Assembly: GCA_964517065.1 (NCBI GenBank)
Contig: CAZFBK010000002.1
Coordinates: forward strand, 1-64,000
Reading direction: 5' to 3'
DNA from: CAYYYA01 sp964517065
Lineage (GTDB): Bacteria; Patescibacteriota; Patescibacteriia; UBA1558; 2-01-FULL-52-15
DNA length: 64,000 bases
Below are positions 31,574 to 39,678 of the stretch, in pieces; positions within the stretch are counted from its first letter, which is position 1, and each line of letters starts with the position of its first letter. The notes under the pieces were generated by a model. That model worked only from the letters and a program-made list of their open reading frames with translations. It did no database searches and was not told the origin of the DNA. Both the position numbers and the translations under genes were made by a program.

Positions 31574-32407
31574 TTACTTGCTTCGGCGTTTAACGATTAA
31601 TCTGTTGGAATATTTCTTGCTCTTACGTGTACGTACACCCAAAGCGTGTTTACCTGTGTAGGTCTTTGGATATTTCAAACCGATAGAATTCTTAGCTTCT
31701 CCACCACCATGAGGATGGTCAACCGGGTTCATTACCTTACCACGGACCGTCGGCTTGATACCACGGTGACGCATGCGTCCAGCTTTACCCCAACGAACGT
31801 TGAAGGCTTCTGGGTTGCTTGGTACACCAATAGTAGCGGAACAATCCTGACTAAGCAAACGAATTTCACCGGAAGGAAGCTTGACCTGAGCCTTGATACC
31901 GTCGAGAGCCATCAAAGTTGCGGCATTACCGGCGCTACGACACATCTTACCGCCGCCGTTGACTGCTAATTCTAAATCATGGATGAACATACCGGTAGGG
32001 ATGAAACGTAATGGCATGCGGTTACCAGCTTGAATAGTGATAGCTTTCTTCGAAGACATCAGCTTATCACCGAGCTTCATCTCTTGGCTGGCAATAATGT
32101 AACGTTTGGCACCATCAGCATAATTCAACAAGGCGATACGTGTATTGCGGTTTGGATCGTATTCAAAAGCCATGATGGTAGCCGGAATATCATATTTATC
32201 ACGTTTGAAATCTACGATACGGACAAACTGCTTAGCTCCGCCGCCTTTGTGACGGACCGTAATTGAGCCGGTGTTGTTGCGGCCTGAGAATTTCTTGCGT
32301 GGATATACCAAAGCCTTCTCAGGACGTTTATCCGAAATCATCACATCTTTCAAGATGCTGGTATGACGTCGAGCTGACGTAGTTGGTCTGTATAATTTAA
32401 TCGGCAT
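31574..32407 (-). CDS. rplB: 50S ribosomal protein uL2
   Basis: 277 aa, normal. YRPTTSARRHTS, RNNTGSITVRHKGGGAKQFVRIVDFKRDK, and the peptidyl-transferase-proximal VRGKVMNPVDHPHGGGEAK with its essential His are intact. The following gap (32408-32447) is 'tttttgacttttgacttttaac' low-complexity sequence. Confidence 0.98.
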   Translation of the reverse strand: MPIKLYRPTTSARRHTSILKDVMISDKRPEKALVYPRKKFSGRNNTGSITVRHKGGGAKQFVRIVDFKRDKYDIPATIMAFEYDPNRNTRIALLNYADGAKRYIIASQEMKLGDKLMSSKKAITIQAGNRMPLRFIPTGMFIHDLELAVNGGGKMCRSAGNAATLMALDGIKAQVKLPSGEIRLLSQDCSATIGVPSNPEAFNVRWGKAGRMRHRGIKPTVRGKVMNPVDHPHGGGEAKNSIGLKYPKTYTGKHALGVRTRKSKKYSNRLIVKRRSK

Positions 32408-32447
32408 ATCCTAATTTTTGACTTTTGACTTTTAACTTTTGAATTCT

Positions 32448-32849
32448 TTAGACTCCTTCAAACACACTGATAGTCTGCCCTGTCTTCAAGGTAACAACTG
32501 CTTTCTTGATGGCGTTTTTTTTGCCCATACCACCAGCACGTTTGACGCTCTTACCCTGAATCTTGATCATCTGGACTGATACCGCGTCAACATTGTACAT
32601 TGCTTTCAAAGCTTTTTTCACTTCAATTTTATTGGCACGTGGAGCGATAGCCAGTACATACTGATGCTGCGCGTGCAAACGTGCGGATTTCTCTGAAACA
32701 ACCGGTCCAAGGATAATATTCTGCAAAGAGTAGCGAGAAAACTGTGACTCGGATGCAACAGGGGCCTCTTTCGTCACTGGCTTAGCAGCAACTTTCTTCT
32801 CGGTTGCAGCGACGTTCGCACTTTCCGTTTTTTTATTAAAAATTCCCAT
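32448..32849 (-). CDS. rplW: 50S ribosomal protein uL23 with N-terminal extension
   Basis: 133 aa; the core (LQNIILGPVVSEKSARLHAQHQYVLAIAPRANKIEVKKALKAMYNVDAVSVQMIKIQGK) begins near residue 42. About 40 additional N-terminal residues are Ala/Lys/Glu-rich. Gap to rplD is 1 base. Confidence 0.95.
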   Translation of the reverse strand: MGIFNKKTESANVAATEKKVAAKPVTKEAPVASESQFSRYSLQNIILGPVVSEKSARLHAQHQYVLAIAPRANKIEVKKALKAMYNVDAVSVQMIKIQGKSVKRAGGMGKKNAIKKAVVTLKTGQTISVFEGV

Positions 32850-32850
32850 A

Positions 32851-33486
32851 TTAGCGGTAGATACTTTCTAAGCGTTCTAACAAACGTTGCGGGATGATCA
32901 GCCATTCATACTTCATCAGATCAACAACGTTTAAACTATGAGCAGCAATGGTCTGAACTCGAGGAATATTTTTGGCTGCGCGAATGACTGATTTATCTTC
33001 AGCATCAGTTACAATCATCGCTTTACGGCCCTTGCTTGGAAACTTCTGCAACGCGCTGCTCAATGATTTAGTTTTGCTCTCACCCAAAGTCATAGAATCA
33101 ACGATGACTAAACGTTCGCTTTTCACTTTATCAGATAACACCATCGCCAAAGCTTTGCGGCGCATCTTTTTATTGATATCCAAATGATAGTTGCGTTCGT
33201 TGGTAGGACCGAAGGTAACACCTCCACCGACCCAGATCGGAGAACGGGTAGAACCGTGACGGGCACGGCCGGTACCTTTTTGTTTCCAAGGTTTCTTACC
33301 ACCTCCACGCACTTCACCACGACCCAAGGTATGAGCGATAGAAGCGCGGCTAGCAGCCTGCTGAGCTACTACCACTTGCTGGATCAGTACTGGCTTGGAA
33401 GCTACGCCGAAAAGTCTGGCCGGTAATACTTGCTTACCAACTTCTACTCCTGTCATATTGTAGATAGATACCTTGATGTCTGACAT
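32851..33486 (-). CDS. rplD: 50S ribosomal protein uL4
   Basis: 211 aa. Contains the extended tunnel loop RGGGKKPWKQKGTGRARHGSTRSPIWVGGGVTFGP and the C-terminal AHSLNVVDLMKYEWLIIP. Start within AATAATTATATG with no SD. Gap to rplC is 4 bases. Confidence 0.97.
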   Translation of the reverse strand: MSDIKVSIYNMTGVEVGKQVLPARLFGVASKPVLIQQVVVAQQAASRASIAHTLGRGEVRGGGKKPWKQKGTGRARHGSTRSPIWVGGGVTFGPTNERNYHLDINKKMRRKALAMVLSDKVKSERLVIVDSMTLGESKTKSLSSALQKFPSKGRKAMIVTDAEDKSVIRAAKNIPRVQTIAAHSLNVVDLMKYEWLIIPQRLLERLESIYR

Positions 33487-33490
33487 ATAA

Positions 33491-34282
33491 TTATTTTGCT
33501 TCTTCGGTTACCACTGGCTCTTCTGCTACTGGTTCAGCAATTACCACTTCTGGAGCCGCTTCAACAACTTCCGGTGCAACTTCTACTGGTGTCTCTTCTA
33601 CGGCTACTTCTGCAACAGCTTCAGGCTTGGTAACTTCTGGGGCTACATCAGCCTCTGGCTGAGCAACTTGTTTAACAATAAGATCGCCATCCATCTGTAG
33701 CATCACTAAACCATTACGAGCTCCTGGTACAGCGCCTTTCAAGTAAATTAAATTTTGTGCCTGATCGATTTCGACAATTTCTAAATTCAAAACGGAAATA
33801 TTCTCATCTCCCATGTGTCCGCCCATACGTTTACCTTTGAAAACGTGCTGAGGCTCACCGGCTCCGATAGAGCCAGGCATGCGCTCTTGATCTTTGTGAC
33901 CATGCGTTTTCGGTGCACCGTGGAATCCATGACGTTTGACGACACCTTGGAAACCTTTACCTTTGGACACGCCGGTAACTTTGACCTTATCGCCGACGGC
34001 AAAAGTAGACAGATCGATCTGCTGACCGCGTTCTACTTTGTCATGAGCGATAAACTCACGTAACCAACGGAAGTTGGATAAATTTTTCAAATGACCCTGC
34101 AATGGTTTGCTCAATGTTTTCTTGTGGCCATAGCCAACTTGGATAGCGGTGTAGCCATCCTTCTCACCTTTGACTTGGGTAATGGTATTTGGTTCAGCCT
34201 TAACCACCGTTACTGGCAAAACAGTACCGTCAGCGGCAAACTTCTGTGTCATTTCAACTTTTTGTCCGAGGATGAATTTCAT
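33491..34282 (-). CDS. rplC: 50S ribosomal protein uL3 with acidic C-terminal tail
   Basis: 263 aa; the L3 core occupies about residues 1-207 (GQKVEMTQKF, then GFQGVVKRHGFHGAPKTHGHKDQERMPGSIGAGEPQHVFKGKRMGGHMG). The final 55 residues are a Glu/Val/Pro/Ala-rich acidic tail (for example APEVVEAAPEVVIAEP), unusual for an rRNA-binding protein and opposite in charge to the basic tails of uL22 and uL5. First gene after the 278-base leader; weak AAAGAG upstream of the ATG. Confidence 0.96.
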   Translation of the reverse strand: MKFILGQKVEMTQKFAADGTVLPVTVVKAEPNTITQVKGEKDGYTAIQVGYGHKKTLSKPLQGHLKNLSNFRWLREFIAHDKVERGQQIDLSTFAVGDKVKVTGVSKGKGFQGVVKRHGFHGAPKTHGHKDQERMPGSIGAGEPQHVFKGKRMGGHMGDENISVLNLEIVEIDQAQNLIYLKGAVPGARNGLVMLQMDGDLIVKQVAQPEADVAPEVTKPEAVAEVAVEETPVEVAPEVVEAAPEVVIAEPVAEEPVVTEEAK

Positions 34283-34560
34283 ATCTCTTTACTATCTAAA
34301 TAAGCCACAATTCTATACTTAACTTCGAGGTTAAGGACAAAATCGTGGCTACCAAATTGGCGACAACTTTCGCCTGCGTTATTTGATGTTGGGCTACTGC
34401 AGAGCTTTGGGAACTCTGCCGAACGATTTTCCTTACCTGAGACTCAAATCCTTGTATCTACTTTCTGGCGGCCGTTGGCCGACATCAGCCCGTGGCTGAC
34501 TCGCCTCTACTACGTTACCAGAGTTGGCTACAAACAATGAGAATCTCTTACTGACTAATA
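34283..34560 (-). promoter_or_regulatory. Structured leader between rpsJ and rplC
   Basis: A 278-base gap in an otherwise tightly packed cluster. Read leftward it can form GGCCAACGGCC, GCAGAGTTCCCAAAGCTCTGC and, next to rplC, a two-part stem with AGCCAC/GTGGCT outside and TTAAC/GTTAA inside (34293-34345). A candidate autoregulatory r-protein leader or internal promoter region. No ORF is seen. Confidence 0.5.
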
Positions 34561-34905
34561 TTATTTAATTTCGATATCTACACCGGCTGGTAATGACAGA
34601 CTGGTCAGAGCATCAATGGTCTTCGCTTGAGGATCAATGATGTCGATCAACCGCTTATGCGTACGCATCTCGAACTGATCGCGGGCATTCTTGTGAACGA
34701 AGGTAGCACGCAGTACAGTGTATTTCTGCTTCTCGGTAGGAAGCGGGATCGGACCGACTACCTTGGCACCGCTACGAAGAGCTGCGTCAATGATAGTTTT
34801 CGTCGATTGATCAATTATCTTATGATCAAATGACTTGATCTTAATCCGAATACGGGTGTGTACTTCGGGCGTTGCTTCTGTTGGTTTGTGCGTACTTGTT
34901 GCCAT
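34561..34905 (-). CDS. rpsJ: 30S ribosomal protein uS10
   Basis: 114 aa with a short N-terminal extension (MATSTHKPTEATPEVHT) before RIRIKIKSFDHKIIDQSTKTI and GPIPLPTEKQKYTVLRATFVHKNARDQFEMRTHKRLIDI. Also NusE of antitermination complexes. It lies 86 bases after tuf. Confidence 0.97.
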   Translation of the reverse strand: MATSTHKPTEATPEVHTRIRIKIKSFDHKIIDQSTKTIIDAALRSGAKVVGPIPLPTEKQKYTVLRATFVHKNARDQFEMRTHKRLIDIIDPQAKTIDALTSLSLPAGVDIEIK

Positions 34906-34949
34906 GTAAATATTACTAACGAACTAATCTCAAGGTACAAAATGCTACT

Positions 34950-34983
34950 GCAGCTCACTCCGAGAGGTCTCGAAGTGAGCTGC
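34950..34983. repeat. 10-bp-stem hairpin between tuf and rpsJ
   Basis: GCAGCTCACT at 34950-34959 pairs with AGTGAGCTGC at 34974-34983, and the CGAGAGGTCTCG loop is itself palindromic. No U-run follows on either strand; it may stabilise mRNA or act as a processing site. Confidence 0.65.
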
Positions 34984-34991
34984 GTTAGATA

Positions 34992-36182
34992 TTATTTTAG
35001 AATTTTCGTAACCACACCAGCACCTACGGTATGACCGCCTTCACGGATAGCGAAGCGCAGTTGTTCTTCCATAGCTACAGGAGCGATCAACTTCACCGTC
35101 AAACTGACAGTATCTCCAGGCATAACCATCTCTGTACCTTCTGGCAAGATAACCTCACCCGTAACATCAGTAGTACGGAAATAGAACTGTGGCTTATAAC
35201 CTTTGAAGAATGGAGTATGACGACCACCTTCGTCTTTGCCCAAGATATAAACTTCAGTGGCAAATTCGCTGTGTGGGGTGACAGAACCTGGTTTAGCTAA
35301 TACCTGACCGCGTTCTACTTCGTCTTTCTTGGTACCGCGGAGCAAGATACCGGCGTTATCGCCAGCCATACCTGATTCTAACTGTTTGTTGAACATTTCA
35401 ATACCAGTAACGGTAGTCTTCTGGGTGTCTTTCAAACCGATGATTTCCATTTCTTCACCAATCTTGACCTGACCGCGTTCGATACGACCAGTAACTACAG
35501 TACCGCGACCTTCGATAGAGAAGATATCTTCGATAGGCATCAAGAACGGTTTCTCGATTTCGCGAACTGGATCTGGGATGTAGTCATCCAACTTAGAAAC
35601 TAATTCCAAGATTGGCTTAGCATCTTCACCGGTTGGGTTCTGCAAAGCTTTCAGAGCTGAACCACGGATAATAGGAGTGGTATCGCCTGGGTAGCCGTTC
35701 TTTTTCAGTAAATCACGGATTTCTTCTTCAACTAATTCAACCAATTCCATATCATCTACTTGGTCGATCTTGTTCAAGAAAACAACGATGTAAGGCACAC
35801 CAACCTGGTGAGCTAACAAAATGTGTTCTTTGGTCTGAGGCATAGGACCATCAGCAGCAGAAACAACGAGAATAGCACCGTCCATCTGAGCGGCACCGGT
35901 GATCATGTTCTTGACGTAGTCAGCGTGACCTGGACAATCAACGTGAGCGTAGTGACGCTTGTTTGATTCGTACTCTACGTGAGCAGTAGCGATAGTAATA
36001 CCGCGCTCCTTCTCTTCTGGAGCTTTATCGATCTCATCGATACCCTTTGCTGTAGCAGCGTTGCCATTAGCGGCCAACACATGCAACAAAGCAGCGGTCA
36101 GAGTGGTCTTACCGTGGTCAACGTGGCCGATTGTACCGACGTTAACGTGTGTCTTAGAACGATCGAATGCTTGCTGTGCCAT
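34992..36182 (-). CDS. tuf: Elongation factor Tu
   Basis: 396 aa GTPase delivering aminoacyl-tRNA. G1 GHVDHGKT (residues 19-26), switch I RGITIATAHVEYES, G3 DCPGHADYVKNMITGAAQMDGAI, G4 NKIDQVDD, then domains 2 and 3 with the normal end (GVVTKILK). Unlike most core genes here it has an SD (AAGGAGT). Own promoter and about 190-base leader upstream. In many bacteria it follows fusA directly; here the accessory island lies between them. Confidence 0.99.
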   Translation of the reverse strand: MAQQAFDRSKTHVNVGTIGHVDHGKTTLTAALLHVLAANGNAATAKGIDEIDKAPEEKERGITIATAHVEYESNKRHYAHVDCPGHADYVKNMITGAAQMDGAILVVSAADGPMPQTKEHILLAHQVGVPYIVVFLNKIDQVDDMELVELVEEEIRDLLKKNGYPGDTTPIIRGSALKALQNPTGEDAKPILELVSKLDDYIPDPVREIEKPFLMPIEDIFSIEGRGTVVTGRIERGQVKIGEEMEIIGLKDTQKTTVTGIEMFNKQLESGMAGDNAGILLRGTKKDEVERGQVLAKPGSVTPHSEFATEVYILGKDEGGRHTPFFKGYKPQFYFRTTDVTGEVILPEGTEMVMPGDTVSLTVKLIAPVAMEEQLRFAIREGGHTVGAGVVTKILK

Positions 36183-36410
36183 TTATTTTGATACTCCTTG
36201 AGGCAACCCCTGAACCGTAATGGTTCAGGGTTTCTACCCAGTCGCCTGTATTTATTAAATTAAAAAATATGTGAACTGTCTCTCCGAAAATGATTTCGTA
36301 AGATGACTGCCACCCTACGTTGAAACTTCGGGTGGTTTGCCTGTATTTTTGTATTTCCATACATGATGACAGGCAAAAAAGATTATAGCACTGCTCTATA
36401 GATTTTGCAA
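36183..36410 (-). promoter_or_regulatory. tuf promoter and hairpin-rich leader
   Basis: On the minus strand TTGCAA (36405-36410), 17-bp spacer, TATAAT (36382-36387): near-consensus. The leader of about 190 bases can form GCCTGT/ACAGGC, CCACCC-N14-GGGTGG (near 36308-36333) and AACCCTGAACC-attac-GGTTCAGGGGTT just before the SD, where it could occlude or expose the ribosome site. Confidence 0.75.
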
Positions 36411-36458
36411 GGGCTAGGTTCAAATCAGCAGTATAAATGATTTTTTGGCTTATTTTAG

Positions 36459-36562
36459 CCCCGTTAGAGACCTTTTAGCCTAGCTTCATTGAAACCTCGG
36501 TCGCAAAGTATCTAGGTGAAGTGATAGTTTGGAACCCGTCAAAATTGAGGTCTCTAACGGGG
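36459..36562. repeat. 15-bp inverted repeat CCCCGTTAGAGACCT
   Basis: Arms 36459-36473 and 36548-36562 are exact complements, 74 bases apart, upstream of tuf and just past the Phd-like gene. Related shorter CCCGTTAGA stems occur at 49278-49310 and 51248-51272. Confidence 0.65.
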
Positions 36563-36578
36563 TTAGCCCCAAAAATGT

Positions 36579-37255
36579 CTAGATAATCTCCTCTTGCGGC
36601 TCAGGGTAATATTGCTCATCTTCCATGTTATCGAGATCCGGTCGTTCTTTGATCTCGGTAGCAAAGGCACCTTCATCCGGCTGAGCAATTACCTGAGCCA
36701 GTAGAGCCTCTTGNNNNNNNNNNNNNNNNNNNNNNNNNNNNNNNNNNNNNNNNNNNNNNNNNNNNNNNNNNNNNNNNNNNNNNNNNNNNNNNNNNNNNNN
36801 NNNNNNNNNNNNNTAGCAAAGGCACCTTCATCCGGCTGAGCAATTACCTGAGCCAGTAGAGCCTCTTGCCGGGCTTTTTTCTCCTCTGCTGGGCTAAGCT
36901 CTGGCGCTACTACCGGCTCGTAGGTCGGTGCTGCCATGGCTGCTTTGCGAGCTTCACGGGGCTCGTTTTCAGCGCGGGATTCTTCAGAGTCCATCTGGCG
37001 AATACTGCTGACGCGGAACTGAGCCAAATCGTAGTCAACCAGATCAGGCTGTCCAGACTTCCAGGAAGCCACCAAATGGTTGATTTTCTCCAGTAATTCT
37101 TCCTCTGTCAGGTGGGTAACTTTGGACTCTTCACGCAATAAAGACCTATAGTTAGCCAAATTCATGATCATATAAGGATCGCCCTCAGTATCCATGACAA
37201 TGAGTCTATCACCTGTTTCTTTGACCAAATTGAGGATTTCTTGGAGTTTTTTCAT
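36579..37255 (-). CDS. Phd/YefM-like small protein, interrupted by a (false) gap
   Basis: Starts MKKLQEILNLVKETGDRLIVMDTEGDPYMIMNLANYRSLL, a pattern like Phd/YefM antitoxin N-termini (loss of hydrophobic pocket not assessable), followed by a Glu/Ala-rich tail. The frame enters 100 N at 36813-36714. The 55 bases on each side of the Ns are identical; merging them keeps the frame open to TAG at 36581-36579 and gives 173 aa ending PEPQEEII. No toxin partner is adjacent, so an antitoxin role is doubtful; similar stand-alone proteins are common in CPR genomes as I recall. Confident as a gene, weak as to function. Confidence 0.65.
36714..36813. other. 100-N scaffold gap flanked by identical 55-bp ends
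   Basis: Bases 36659-36713 and 36814-36868 are identical. This is what results when two overlapping contigs are joined by a fixed 100-N spacer. The true sequence probably has one copy and no gap. Confidence 0.95.
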
Positions 37256-37440
37256 AAGGGGTCGTAATTCGTAATGCGTAATAGCGTAATATTGAAGCTA
37301 CTTTAGTTTAAATATACGGAAAAGTAAAGTTTGGAAAAATGGGCGTAATACGTAAAGCGTAATAGGGAATAAAGCGTAATACGTAATTAGGGACTTCCCC
37401 TATTACGAATTACGTATTACGCCCGCGCTAACGCGCGGGT
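37256..37440. repeat. Themed repeat (cgtaatacgtaa) upstream of the Phd-like gene
   Basis: Units CGTAATTCGTAATGCGTAATAGCGTAAT and GCGTAATACGTAAAGCGTAATAGGG are followed by ATTACGAATTACGTATTACGCCC, then GCGCTAACGCGC. A long self-complementary stretch with no ORF. The core CGTAATA is shared with the palindromes at 7427 and 47822. Confidence 0.7.
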
Positions 37441-37442
37441 CA

Positions 37443-37471
37443 TTGACTTCCTCCCAAATAAATGATTTAAT
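37443..37471 (+). promoter_or_regulatory. Putative first promoter of the accessory island
   Basis: TTGACT (37443-37448), 17-bp spacer, TTTAAT (37466-37471). The roughly 135-base leader to 37614 contains GGTC-N10-GACC and CCGC-N5-GCGG stems. GC content rises visibly from here on. Confidence 0.5.
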
Positions 37472-37613
37472 ATTGAATCCGATTGGCGACAAAATTGCCA
37501 GTCAAAAGGTCTTTTCATCTAGACCGCGCAAGCTGCGGTTAATCATATATCGATCAAGATCACACAACCCAGCCGCTGCCTGATACTAGCAGGTGAGCAA
37601 AAGGAGTATCCTC

Positions 37614-37793
37614 ATGAAAACGGTACTACGTTTCTTGGCTGCAGCTACGGTGGGGTGGTGTGCAGCTGATTGGCTTAAACTCAAACCAGCAAATCCGATC
37701 ATGACGACGGTGGCAATCACCCTTTCCCTGCTGTGGCTGGTATCAATCTGGCTAGGGAGAAAAAACCGCAACAAAGCTCAAACCGGGAGGTAA
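37614..37793 (+). CDS. Island gene 1: small two-helix membrane protein
   Basis: 59 aa with two predicted transmembrane segments (about 5-24 and 33-52) and a basic, Asn/Lys/Arg-rich tail ending QTGR. ATG 37614 is chosen because AAAAGGAG sits 8-9 bases upstream; the GTG at 37593 would precede that SD. Unknown family. First of three genes joined by identical SD/stop junctions. The GGGAGGTAA that ends this gene is also the SD of gene 2. Confidence 0.6.
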   Translation: MKTVLRFLAAATVGWCAADWLKLKPANPIMTTVAITLSLLWLVSIWLGRKNRNKAQTGR

Positions 37794-37799
37794 CTGAAC

Positions 37800-38048
37800 A
37801 TGCAGATCCTCGTCGCCGTCATGATCTGGCTGACACTCGGCCTGATCGGACACTGTGTTACGGTTGCTGTTCTGAACAAGATGGCAATCGCCGTACCTCA
37901 CCGCTACTCAAGAATTCCGCTCGGGTTCAACATCCGGCGTAATGTCGCCACAGGGCCTTCAAGTTTTGTCTTTGGGATAGCATCGCTCCTCGTTCTCCGA
38001 CACGAGATGAGGAGTGTCTCCAGTACACGCTGTCAAATCGGGAGGTAA
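37800..38048 (+). CDS. Island gene 2: small membrane protein
   Basis: 82 aa: one strong N-terminal helix (residues 3-27), a middle segment with a second hydrophobic stretch (SSFVFGIASLLVL), and a short basic end (CQIGR). Starts 6 bases after gene 1 using the GGGAGG within that gene's last codons. Unknown family; not recognisably homologous to its neighbours. Confidence 0.6.
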   Translation: MQILVAVMIWLTLGLIGHCVTVAVLNKMAIAVPHRYSRIPLGFNIRRNVATGPSSFVFGIASLLVLRHEMRSVSSTRCQIGR

Positions 38049-38054
38049 CTGAAC

Positions 38055-38834
38055 ATGCGTCAAGTTCGCAATCTGATTCTCACCGCGCTGCTAACGGCCA
38101 CTGTGTCCTTCGCCTTCGGCTGGACTCTTCTTCTCCTAGCCATCGCTTTCCTCGTGGGAGCTATGGCTACCGGTGTCCGTATCATCTACTGGGAATGGGA
38201 TCAGGAATGGTTCGCCATCGCACTGGCCAGCATCGTCGGCAGCTGCGTCGGGGGCTACGTCTGGTACCGATGCATGGGTAATGCCGTTGAAGCGACGGCC
38301 GGCGCACTCTTCGCTCCTAGCTTCATTCTCGGCAGCGCTCTCATGGCTTTCGTGCAATGGAGTCTAATGAAGATCGTCAGAGCGGCGCGTAGGTCATACC
38401 GACGACGTGGGAATGCAGTGTTACTCGCGATGGTATCGGCGGTTCTGGTTTTGCCGCTGACCGCCACTGACTCGTTCAGCCAGGGCTGGACCTACACGGG
38501 CAAAGATCATAACGAATTGATCAGAGCCTCCACTATCCCCGATCTGGCAACCCTACTGGGTCAGAATGTGCTGTATATCCGGCAGAAGGACAGTGACCAC
38601 ACTTCTTACGGAGCCATCATCAGTGGCTTCGAGATCAACGACTACAGCGTCAAGCTGTACCTCTCGGGTCAGCCGCTGACTACGTATCTGCAGTTCACTC
38701 CAGCAGAATACGCACCCGCTGGGTGGCAACTCATAAACGTACTAGGCCAGCTAGACTTCCAGCGACAACAGCCAATCGATCTCTATTGGCTCAAAGTGAC
38801 TGAAAGTTCCTACGTTACCAAGAAAAAGAAATAG
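38055..38834 (+). CDS. Island gene 3: polytopic membrane protein with exported C-domain
   Basis: 259 aa: about four transmembrane helices in residues 8-110, a basic loop (RAARRSYRRRG), a fifth helix near 121-138 that may act as a signal-like segment, then a soluble domain of about 120 residues (GQNVLYIRQKDSDHTSYGAIISGFEIND...LQFTPAEYAPAGWQLI) and a Lys-rich end. No family recognised. It shares the 19-base junction GGGAGGTAACTGAACATGC with gene 2. Followed by two hairpins. Confidence 0.65.
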   Translation: MRQVRNLILTALLTATVSFAFGWTLLLLAIAFLVGAMATGVRIIYWEWDQEWFAIALASIVGSCVGGYVWYRCMGNAVEATAGALFAPSFILGSALMAFVQWSLMKIVRAARRSYRRRGNAVLLAMVSAVLVLPLTATDSFSQGWTYTGKDHNELIRASTIPDLATLLGQNVLYIRQKDSDHTSYGAIISGFEINDYSVKLYLSGQPLTTYLQFTPAEYAPAGWQLINVLGQLDFQRQQPIDLYWLKVTESSYVTKKKK

Positions 38835-38939
38835 CACCCATCACGGGTGGGACCAATTCCCGAGCCAAGGCACACGCCACGGCTCGGGGATCCACTTGAA
38901 TCTTTAGCAGAGATTAATCTCTGAAGCTTCAAGTGGATC
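38835..38939 (+). terminator. Paired hairpins after island gene 3
   Basis: CACCC-N5-GGGTG (38835-38849); CCCGAGCC (38859-38866) with GGCTCGGG (38881-38888); then GATCCACTTGAA (38889-38900) with TTCAAGTGGATC (38928-38939), whose loop holds the palindrome CAGAGATTAATCTCTG. The GC hairpin plus adjoining AT-richer hairpin arrangement recurs at 40036. There is no clear U-run, so termination is inferred. Confidence 0.6.
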
Positions 38940-38997
38940 TCACGATCACGTTCTTCAAAACTAACAAGCGGATATTCAATCCGCGGAGCAGACAACC

Positions 38998-39261
38998 ATG
39001 CTCACTGGTATCATTGTCGCAGTGATATACGGCCACCTCGGCTGTGGAGCGCTCGGAGGAGCACACTTCTCCCCTATTCTACGACGGAGAATGCGTCATC
39101 TCAACGAACGGTACTTTGCCACCCGCGTTGATGTGATGATCGCCTTGTTCTGCGGTCTCTACACTCTCGTCCAAGTCATCCGCATCATAATCGATACGGA
39201 GCGGGAAATCTCACGACGAAGGAAGGAGAACGGAAATCATGACAGACCCCATTGGTCTTGA
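38998..39261 (+). CDS. Island gene 4: small membrane protein
   Basis: 87 aa with an N-terminal helix (MLTGIIVAVIYGHLGCGALGG) and a second hydrophobic segment (VMIALFCGLYTLVQVIRIII) between basic stretches (RRRMRHLNERYF, REISRRRKE). SD is GCGGAG, directly following a GCGGAT/ATCCGC hairpin that may gate it. The last 23 bases overlap gene 5. Unknown family. Confidence 0.6.
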   Translation: MLTGIIVAVIYGHLGCGALGGAHFSPILRRRMRHLNERYFATRVDVMIALFCGLYTLVQVIRIIIDTEREISRRRKENGNHDRPHWS

Positions 39262-39625
39262 CGTTCGCAAGATCACACTGTGGATCCGTATGATGGTATT
39301 ATGCTTCGCAGCGGTCATTGGTGCCGTCGCCGGCGTTACAGTGTCACATCGGTTCACCACCGACAAGACAGTAACCGTGTCGCATGTTGACACGGCACGA
39401 GTCACCACCAGGCACATCAACGACGCCTGGGAGGTTATCTTCGAGGTCGAAGGTCCTACCAGTGAAACGTCGCCGTCGTTCACTTTCAAAGACGAGGAGA
39501 TGTTTCACCGCTACGATGGGAAGCAGTTCGTTCGCGTCTCGTGGCGGGAAATCTTCCGCGAGGTGTATCGCGATGGGAAGGCCGAACGATCACTGATAAA
39601 ACAGGAACTCGTTGAGGCGTATTGA
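39239..39625 (+). CDS. Island gene 5: single-pass membrane protein
   Basis: 128 aa: N-terminal helix (about residues 14-34, LWIRMMVLCFAAVIGAVAGVTV), then a charged extracytoplasmic or cytoplasmic domain rich in beta-prone Val/Thr and ending acidic/basic (VSWREIFREVYRDGKAERSLIKQELVEAY). SD GGAAGGAG about 10 bases upstream. No recognised family. Overlap with gene 4 implies coupling. Confidence 0.6.
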   Translation: MTDPIGLDVRKITLWIRMMVLCFAAVIGAVAGVTVSHRFTTDKTVTVSHVDTARVTTRHINDAWEVIFEVEGPTSETSPSFTFKDEEMFHRYDGKQFVRVSWREIFREVYRDGKAERSLIKQELVEAY

Positions 39626-39678
39626 ACCCCAGATCCACAATTTCGGAGCGACACTCAACCAAAAAGGGAGGAACTGTA

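Noticed and set aside
36400..36430. tRNA-like T-loop 'ggttcaaatc' upstream of tuf
   Set aside because: The flanking bases do not p
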